Assembly (NCBI GenBank): GCA_914767715.1
Contig: OU612071.1
Location: 18,844,948-18,908,947 of the forward strand
Origin: Membranipora membranacea
Taxonomy: Eukaryota; Bryozoa; Gymnolaemata; Cheilostomatida; Membraniporidae
DNA length: 64,000 nt
Reading direction: 5' to 3'
Position 1 is the first letter of the stretch. Every line of letters starts with the position of its first letter. The notes below the pieces were generated by a model. That model had not been told where the DNA came from. It did no database searches and saw only the letters and a list, made by a program, of their open reading frames with translations. This document shows, piece by piece, positions 56,582 to 64,000 of this stretch. The position numbers and the translations under genes are program-made.

Positions 56582-56647
56582 AGTAAAACGACCTTCCAGC
56601 CAATCATGTTCTTACAACATTGTGATTGGCTCAGAAGTCGTTTTACT
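56582..56647. repeat. 66-bp palindrome
   Basis: Outer arms AGTAAAACGAC / GTCGTTTTACT and inner arms AGCCAATCA / TGATTGGCT, separated by 5-6 base internal loops. It directly abuts the CTAAAATGCGG cluster. Confidence 0.8.
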
Positions 56648-58480
56648 CAGTATAGCCTTCTCTCATTGGACACTTTCTGATAAGGTTAACATCATTAAAG
56701 GTTAATTTGAGTCAAGTGATGGACATGTCTTATTAATTGTTGCACTACTACATGTACTTTCTTTCAGTAACTACTTTCTACATACATTCTTTTCATTCAT
56801 ACAAAACTAGAGCTGCCTCTACTTTGTGTCAAGTGTAAACAGGGTCCCAATGACGAAAGAAGACTTCACTGGTAAGTTGTAACTACTGAACTCCTACTTA
56901 TTCAATACTTATACTAGCTTATTGATAACAACCTGAATTGTAAATATAAATAAGTATGTTCTTGGCTGATTGATGTTATGAATTAAGTTCTCAACAGACC
57001 AACAAGTATCATGTTCTGCTATTAGAGATTCATGAAGTTAAGAATAATAACTGTCCTACTATTGGTCTGTACACACTCATTGAGTGTGGTAGATCATCAT
57101 GCTAGAGCAAAGGAGAGAACTAGTCAGGTTAGGTTCTTCAAATTAACCAGAGAATAGTCATTGCCGCAGTCATGTGACAAGATGCATATTATGATTATTT
57201 CAGGTTCATCTGCCCTACCTAGATGAGGTGGCTGGTAATGTGTGCCACAGATTCCCAGAAAAAAAACGTTGGCGTTGAAGGGACAGCCACAATTTGCAGT
57301 GGTAGTGGCCCAGTGGGTATGAGGATAATGATAGCTACAGACAGGAGCAGTCAGAGGCTGGTATAAATAACTATAAACAGATCCTTATTTCCGTTCGCTG
57401 CATTTGAGATATGAATGTCTTAAAGCCAATTGTTAATCCAACAATAATGCCCTGGATATCTAAGATGTGTGTTGCTGCTCAAACATCAAGGTCCTATTTT
57501 ATTGTAAGAATCGCCACATTTAGCTTGTTAGGTGTATTTTGGTGAACAAAATGTTCTAAACTTATATTTCTCTTCGGGTGTTTTAATATAGAGAGGACAG
57601 TGCTTCAATCAGAGTGGGAGGTGATCATTAGCACAGTGAGCAGACTCGTTAACATGGGCCCGAGAAATGGAACGAACAGGCTGTACCACATATATAATGA
57701 TAGCCGATATCACATACACAACCTGTGGGAGAGTAGCACTGAGAAACTGTCTGGCTGAAACTTATCTGGACAATTCCACGCTAATAAAAATTTAAGGCCC
57801 TGAGAGAGCATTATTTAATTTTCAGAGGGCTAAGAAAAAGTTCATCGCCCTTAAAAGCAGAAGAGTTTGCTAAAATATATATTTCCTGTACCATGTTGCA
57901 CTGAAATAAACCTAGTTAGTTTTCCTTTGAAATAGTTTGATGTCTTAATTTATCCAAGCCTGATCATTATCTTTTGGGCCAAGGTACTCCCTTTTATGTT
58001 CTCTTGGGAACGGATGATGATTATATACCAAATATGAGGTATCATCAAGAGTTGTCTTCGCATGACATGTGAGAGGACAACTCATCATCAATTTGGTGTT
58101 ATATATCATAAACTGCTATTCTTTTCCAGGGGAGGGGAGATGGGTTGTTCTCATGCCAATTAATGCATCGAAACCATTTGTTACATGTCTGCGTGTGCAC
58201 CGAGAGCCCAACAATGATCTTTCAACTGAAAATCCTGGGTCAGCACTTTTGAATTCATTGTCATATATATGTATGCTACTGCTTGGTAAATTATTCAAGT
58301 GTTTAGCATATAATTCTACAGAAAATTGATTCATCAGGTGACTAAAATATAAGGTACAAGTATGTTTGTCAACAAAAATTTATCCAAGAAGGTGCGCTTG
58401 AAGATCAGCTTTTAATAAAACCGGACATGAAGGTCACTGATTCACCTATCATCAACTGCACTACTTGTATTCCTGCTGTA
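56648..58480. other. no recognisable gene
   Basis: No domain, splice-supported frame or repeat found. Confidence 0.5.
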
Positions 58481-58499
58481 TCAAATAACTAAAACTATT

Positions 58500-58565
58500 G
58501 CAGTATGGTTTGAACTTGCAACTCCTTTAACAAAAGACAACAACTCAGCCATCCAGGCCAATATG
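58500..58565 (-). repeat. tRNA-derived SINE-like segment
   Basis: Minus strand: TGGATGGCTGAGTTGTTG (A box) and TGCAAGTTCAAACCATA (B box, plus 58504-58520), resembling a tRNA-Leu/Ser head. Confidence 0.5.
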
Positions 58566-58894
58566 GTTGGTGGGCAAAAAGTGCTGACTATAAACCCACT
58601 AGCAGTTACGCTATGCATAACGCTACACTGCGGGTAGCACAATGACGATACGGGTGGGGACATAATGTAAAGTTATTGAAGTGCAATGTCCTATCTATAC
58701 TGTTTTCAAATCTATGGTAATGGCCCACTCTGTTGCATGGAAACTGTTTTGTGTTCACCTCGGTTTGGGATTTTGAGGCCTTTCCGATTTTTGCAGCTGA
58801 ATAGAGAGCGGATCGATACTGAGGGTTCACTAGTTGAACTTAGAAAACATGTGGTTGTCTAGCCTGTCTTCACAAGTTTTGTTGTAGGAGGAAG

Positions 58895-60637
58895 CCACTG
58901 CGTTTCATACCCAAGAATTGTCTGACAATTCTGTACAATTCTAGAATTGTTCGAAACTGATCTATATATCATTACCCAACCAGCAACCATTATTCTGTAA
59001 TTAACCCTGTCTGCTAAATAAATTACATTCATTACTGCTATTGTATAGTTATAATATAAGCCTTTACAGTTCTAGTCAAAATTATATAATTGGATTGACA
59101 TTGCATTCAATGAGTTTGTATTTAGATCACCAGGCAAGCATGCGAATCTTTTCTTTTTGTTTCATTATGATGGAAATTGAAAGCATTCCATTCGAATTGT
59201 CGGCTCACAATTTTGGTAAGCACAGAAAATTCTTAGTAATGAGTATGATGTTGGTGTTGGCACTAGTACCGATAGTATTAAAATATCAGACCAGTGGCAA
59301 CATCGTTTAAAGTAATAAATTATAATCTGTCAGCTTGAGTGCCACAAGCAGGGAGGTTAGCCAATAACAGGCATAATTACATAATTACATTGAATCCTTG
59401 TTGTCAAAATTTTTAATTGTCCAATTAAGTGTAATTAACACTGTTTGTTAATCCTTCACACACATTCCATTGCACTTGTGACAAGTCATCATGACACACT
59501 TGTGGAATCAGAGAGACAGGAGTCATTGTAAGCTGACCTAACTTCCTGTCTTTTGCTGCTGATATTGAATGTGGTGATTTTTTAATTTCGCGAATATTCA
59601 TTTTTATAATGATGGTTGTTTGGGTGTAAGTGCAATCATGATCATTCTTTGACAGAAGAGTGAGGGGGCAGGAAGTTGTAACATTTTATGCAAAATACTA
59701 GATAATTGTCCAAACTCTGCTTCAAAGCTCATCATTGTACACAGTTATTATGTCAATGATGAGATTGCCTTGCAAAAAACCTTAAATTCGCTGGTGCCCT
59801 TATTCTCTAGTATTTTCAAAAAAGTTTCAATGATTTTCCGCGCTTCTTGGTCAACTTCAGGAGTTGAGCAAGCATTGTATGATAATCTGTGTGTTTGCCC
59901 ACAGGGTTGTCCATTTTTAAATCTACTGGTACCTTATAAGTTCTGTGAAGGTTGCCTATGAAAGCCAGTGTAAACAAAATTAACATTCTGACTGGCTTAT
60001 CTTGATTATGAGTTCATGGGTTAATAACTTGGATACCAACAATACATCTAATTATGCTTGGCTAAGATGTTGATGTCAAGTGAAAGGTAAACAATTGGAA
60101 ATAGACACTGTGAGAATCTTGTTCAAATTCAATAAGCTAATCTCATTGAAAATGATCAGGCAGATTAAACAGTACACTGTAGCAAATATTTTGTCGGGTC
60201 ATCATACTCATTACTAAGAGTTTTCTGCGCTTATAAAAATTGTGAGCCGACAATTCGAATGGAATGCTTTCAATTTCCATCATAATGAAACGAAAAGAAA
60301 AGATTTGCCCGGACGGGGATTCGTACCTGAGCCTCCCACAATATAGATTTCGATGCTACCTTGCACAGCAATATCTATTCATTACAGCATATCTTGCCTG
60401 GTCATCTATATACAAACTCATTGAATACAATGTCAATCCAATTGTATAATATTGACTAGTACTGTAAAGTCTTATACTATAACTATACAATAGCAATAAT
60501 GAATGTAATTTATTTAGCAGGCAGGGTTAATTATACAATAATGGTTGCTGGTTGGGTAATGATATATGGGTCAGTTTCGAACAATTCTAGAATTGTACAG
60601 AATTTTCAGACAATTCTTGGGTATGAAAAGCAGTGAG
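58895..60637. repeat. 1.7-kb inverted duplication / foldback
   Basis: Arm 1 58895-59250 and arm 2 60201-60637 are reverse complements, with high similarity over TTGTCGGCTCACAATTTT, CAATTTCCATCATAATGAAA, AAACTCATTGAATACAATGT, AACCATTATT and AACAATTCTAGAATTGT. The ~950-base spacer has no recognised gene. Arm 2 carries ~85 extra bases (60307-60393) that arm 1 lacks. Confidence 0.85.
60306..60370 (-). repeat. tRNA-like segment inside arm 2
   Basis: Minus strand: GTGCAAGGTAGCATCG (A-box-like) and CAGGTACGAATCCCCG (B-box-like) followed by TCCGGGCA, a tRNA-like 3' end. It is present only in arm 2 of the inverted duplication. Confidence 0.5.
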
Positions 60638-60639
60638 GG

Positions 60640-61664
60640 GAGTTCAACAAGCTTTATAAGATAGGGGGGGGGAGGGTCATTCAAACATAATCTGTCTTAT
60701 TTAAACTGATGCATTAACTACTCCAACACAAGATAATCTTGTAAAATTGCGCGATGAAGGGTATCATAGACCTTTCAATGCATTGTGGGACAATGGCACT
60801 CTTCAAACAATACAATGCAAGGGGCTTTGAGCGGGTTTGGAGAAAATCTTAAATTATATTAAATACTGATTAGAATTAATCCTTTACGCACTATAATATA
60901 TTTCAACAAGATTATTCTCACCCGGTTTACTTTAGCGGTTGTCTCAGAAAATGTAAAATTTATACCAGATAGTTTGTTTGAAATTTATTTATAACGTCCA
61001 AATTTATAAGTAGTACATCATTACGCATCAAATATTAAAACACAACTTTTGTGGTTGTCTGGTTCTTTTAGAATCTCAACTGTCATAAGAGGCATATAAA
61101 CTTGTTGCGCTAAATGTATTGACCATGTCAAGGCCAAGCAGTTGTTTGACTTGGTACTACTTTCTTAAATTATTATCAAATTATAAACGACCTGACAAAT
61201 AATTAACCAATCAGCATTGTTCTCCTTCAGCAGTCGATGCAAATTCTTATTATTATGGCAAACAGAAATGTATCACATTATTTTGGTTTAAAAAAATTAA
61301 TAGAACAACTTGCTGGCTGTGGTCAGGTCTTTGTAGTGTTGTAGGAGGGCATTAGCAAATTCTCATTTTAAATACTGTAAATATTTGAGTATTATCTTTG
61401 ATGTTTCTCAAATCAGATGACAATGTATGAATGTCCAAATAAACTCAACTCCATATAACATATTGTGTGCACATTCATTGATCATTATATTGCCCGGGGC
61501 GCTAAATATTGGGCCTGCTGGTGTGTCATGGTTAAAGTCTGAGTTTTGATTCCCTGCGGTTAAAATATGCGACCTCACAGTAATTAGTCAGTATGTGTAG
61601 CCCCAGAAGTGTTGATTTATTTTCTTTTGATTGGCTGAATAAATTATTTATAATGAGGTGGTAA
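60640..61664. other. upstream region of the GPCR gene
   Basis: Contains a 9-G run (60664-60672) and a weak B-box-like motif (GAGTTTTGATTCCC, 61541-61554). No coding sequence. Confidence 0.5.
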
Positions 61665-61805
61665 TTGAACACAATCTCTCACACTATATCAAGCACACTA
61701 ACAAGTATAGTATATTCAAGCATCAGTCAATGTTGTTTGTCACGTCATCGTAAACGGACCATACTTTTTGTTCTCAACAGATCTCAGGAAAATCAAAGTA
61801 TTACT

Positions 61806-62762
61806 ATGGATAACAATACAGTTCACCGGTTCCTCCATATGTGTCCGCACGACTTCATCGAACGCTGTTACTCTGACTATATATGGAAATACGTCATAAT
61901 ATCGATCAGCATGGTATCAGTAGTGATTAATGCTTGTCATATGATCATAGTAGATAAATTATCGTCTTTACGAGGTACGACTTATCTTATTATTCTGCAA
62001 CAGATCTCAGTGGCTGACATCTACTCAACAATAACAGTTTTGTACTTTGTATGCCCTATCCTGCAACTATACAATGGAATGGATATTCGCCTTGCTTCTG
62101 TAGTTGCTTCTCTACAAGGACACTGTGGGCTGATCAGACTAAGCATTCTAGCCGTTGCCAGTTTAGAGAGATATTTGAGCATTTGCTATCCTCTTGAGAA
62201 ATTCGGAAGTTGTAGTATTAGCAAAAATATTATAGTCAAGGTTATGCTCGCGAGCGTTTGGATTCTCGCTTTCTGTGTGTCGTTCGCAAAGAATTTCATT
62301 TTCAGAGAACATCTTTGCTTAGTTGCAATGTTTGGTCCCACCATACAAGGGGACTCAAAATCAGGCTACATAGTAACTGCCTATGTGCTCTTTTTAACAG
62401 TCATCATAGTTAGCTTCAGTGTTAAAATCTTGCTGACGATACGTCAGCTACAACAGTCAGGAACAGCATCACACCACGATAACCAGATTACTAAAAAGGC
62501 AGCCCAGTACATCATCATCATCAATATAGCTCAGTATATTTGCTTGATTCCTGCATACGCGTCAGTTATTTTGAAATCTTTTGGTGTAAGTGTAATAACA
62601 GTAAGATGGTTAGTTCACTTAGCCTATAGTTTGTATGGAATTTTAAACGTTGTAATCTATGCATGGCTCATGGACCCATACAGAGAACTTCTGAAGCGTC
62701 TTCTGAAACAAAACAAACTCACTATTGCTATATCTGACTTGATCGTTTCCATAATGTCCTAA
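61806..62762 (+). CDS. rhodopsin-family (class A) G-protein-coupled receptor
   Basis: Plasma-membrane receptor coupling an extracellular ligand to G proteins. The ligand is unknown. From ATG 61806 (ACTATGG, A at -3 and G at +4) it encodes 318 residues without introns. The frame is open from 61665, but a strong acceptor (TTTTTGTTCTCAACAG|, ending 61780) argues that the upstream part is intron and the true start is 61806. Residues here count from that Met. N-terminus MDNNTVHRFLHMCPHDF has an N-glycosylation site. Seven hydrophobic helices follow: TM1 KYVIISISMVSVVINACHMI; TM2 with SVADIY (cf. LAxxD); TM3 ending ASLERYLSICYPLE, an ERY variant of DRY; TM4; TM5; TM6 YIIIINIAQYICLIPAYASV; TM7 LNVVIYAWLMDPYREL, in place of NPxxY. 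A Cys near the start of TM3 (GHCGL) and one in loop 2 (HLCLV) could form the usual disulphide. It resembles the expanded orphan receptors of cnidarians and sponges. It appears intact. Confidence 0.85.
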   Translation: MDNNTVHRFLHMCPHDFIERCYSDYIWKYVIISISMVSVVINACHMIIVDKLSSLRGTTYLIILQQISVADIYSTITVLYFVCPILQLYNGMDIRLASVVASLQGHCGLIRLSILAVASLERYLSICYPLEKFGSCSISKNIIVKVMLASVWILAFCVSFAKNFIFREHLCLVAMFGPTIQGDSKSGYIVTAYVLFLTVIIVSFSVKILLTIRQLQQSGTASHHDNQITKKAAQYIIIINIAQYICLIPAYASVILKSFGVSVITVRWLVHLAYSLYGILNVVIYAWLMDPYRELLKRLLKQNKLTIAISDLIVSIMS

Positions 62763-64000
62763 AATTGGTTGAAGATTTTGATTGTATTACTACTGCGCTT
62801 TAGGCAACACACAGACATGCAATATGTCTTCATCATCATCATCTTCATCGCCTTTGATGATCAATGTGACAAAATACATTAAATGTCTTCGTAATTATTT
62901 GTACCTCTGCACTGATACTCAACCAAATCAATGTTTGTTTTTGATGTTCAAATCTCTTTTCTCAGCATTCGCTTCATATACGATTGTTGCTTGGAATCTT
63001 TTGTCTCTGATCATATTCAATATACATTTTATAAAAAGTCAAATGGATTGGCCTTTAACCTCACCGGTCAAACAGTATGTTTCATAATGTGCTGTATCCT
63101 TACAATAGAGTAACTGTGTTAGATATTCAGGTGAGATATCAACGATGCAAAAAGACTTGTTGTTATTGCAAGCTAAAGAACTTATTTTGATTATCGTCCA
63201 AATATTTATAAGTCAGGACAAACAGAAGCAGTATTACAAGTTTCTCTAATATTGGTGCTTGGAATCGGGCATGACATATTAGGTGATGAAGCTGAATCTG
63301 AGTTTATTGTGCAATTTTTTTGAATACTCTTATGAAATAACTATCCAACTACAAACAACAATCACCCTACCCGTTTGCCTGGGTCTAGGCTAGGTTCTGT
63401 ACACATGAACTGACAATCATCATGGCAATGATCCCTGTAACATCCAATGATTGTATAGCATGTATGTCAAAGTTGACCACTAGATAATATGCATAGCAGT
63501 CAATGATAAATGATTTTCTAGCTCAACATGGAATTGATTTTTGGGATATTCTGTCTATTTATCCAATTATGCAGTTATCTCAAAAGCTTCTATGGCCCAA
63601 AATTCCTCCGAACCATTTTGAAAATTTGCAAGTAGAAATTGATATCATATTAGATGAGAAATTATTATTGTTCATTTTACGATTTGATGGGAGGTTAAAG
63701 TCTCACTAAAAAATGACATGTAATACAGCTTGAACATGATTTTAAGCATTGCCATATTGGAGAGAGTTTCTCACAATAAGATTTGTGAGAATAACACAGT
63801 CGCTCTGTGTAATTGACTTTGATTTAATTTTCCCCTTAACATCAATGATCAATTATTCTTTGCAACATTAGTTGATAATTGAGCTAATCAATTAACCTAG
63901 TTTCGTTAGTTTGTTCCGTACAAGTTGGAAACCTGCTATTAACCAATTTCAGTTAAAAGCTGCCTAGATAAAAAGCTGCCGCGATAAGCAGCTATGTAAC
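62763..64000. other. 3' of the GPCR; no recognisable gene
   Basis: A TCA-repeat tract lies at 62830-62850. Short frames (62782-63087, 63503-63709) are unsupported. Confidence 0.5.

Overview
This is AT-rich, intron-bearing metazoan nuclear DNA, most likely from a non-bilaterian or other marine invertebrate such as a sponge or cnidarian. That placement is an inference. It rests on GT-AG introns of about 130-400 bp, rhodopsin-family GPCRs, RecQ-like and transporter-like exons, and a very high load of Ty3/gypsy, non-LTR, hAT, MULE-like and tRNA-derived SINE relics. There is no prokaryotic signature: no operons, no ribosome binding sites and no long contiguous reading frames.

Layout. 0-4.4 kb: a Ty3/gypsy 3' LTR with its polypurine tract, then a decayed gag-pol whose zinc knuckle, protease and reverse transcriptase are still readable, and an oppositely oriented Gag remnant. 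4.4-7.6 kb: nothing recognisable. 7.6-9.0 kb: a MULE-like transposase relic broken by single-base shifts. 11.3-17.7 kb: duplicated gene or transposon fragments and another Gag remnant. 17.7-23.5 kb: almost featureless apart from a palindromic element. 23.6-26.1 kb: SINE-like DNA, a 72-bp hairpin element with a target-site duplication, a large inverted duplication and a non-LTR reverse transcriptase fragment. 27.3-28.2 kb and 40.1-41.0 kb: two copies of one non-autonomous hAT element, each with an 8-bp target duplication. 28.5-39.2 kb: short exons of several genes or gene relics (two-exon unknown gene, broken GPCR, spliced unknown gene, RecQ-like helicase pieces, MFS-transporter-like exon, tyrosine-recombinase-like piece).

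41.4-45.2 kb is the most gene-like cluster. It holds a minus-strand spliced gene encoding Pro/Ala-rich and Lys/Ser-rich segments, a 3' exon with a possible PH/REC114-like domain, and on the other strand a run of small overlapping frames. The two sides diverge from a tandemly repeated GC-box/E-box segment. 47.1-50.9 kb: a foldback element, a 32-bp perfect hairpin and a tandem LTR-internal-LTR-internal-LTR array of a non-autonomous LTR retrotransposon. 52.9-54.3 kb: a tandem duplication with a SINE in only one copy. 56.4-56.65 kb: a cluster of hairpins built on CTAAAATGCGGAAA. 58.9-60.6 kb: a 1.7-kb inverted duplication. 61.8-62.8 kb: the one clearly intact gene, a single-exon GPCR.

The recurring theme is palindromic DNA. 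At least nine independent hairpin or foldback structures are present, and one carries a 12-bp target duplication. No defence island, CRISPR array or biosynthetic cluster is present.
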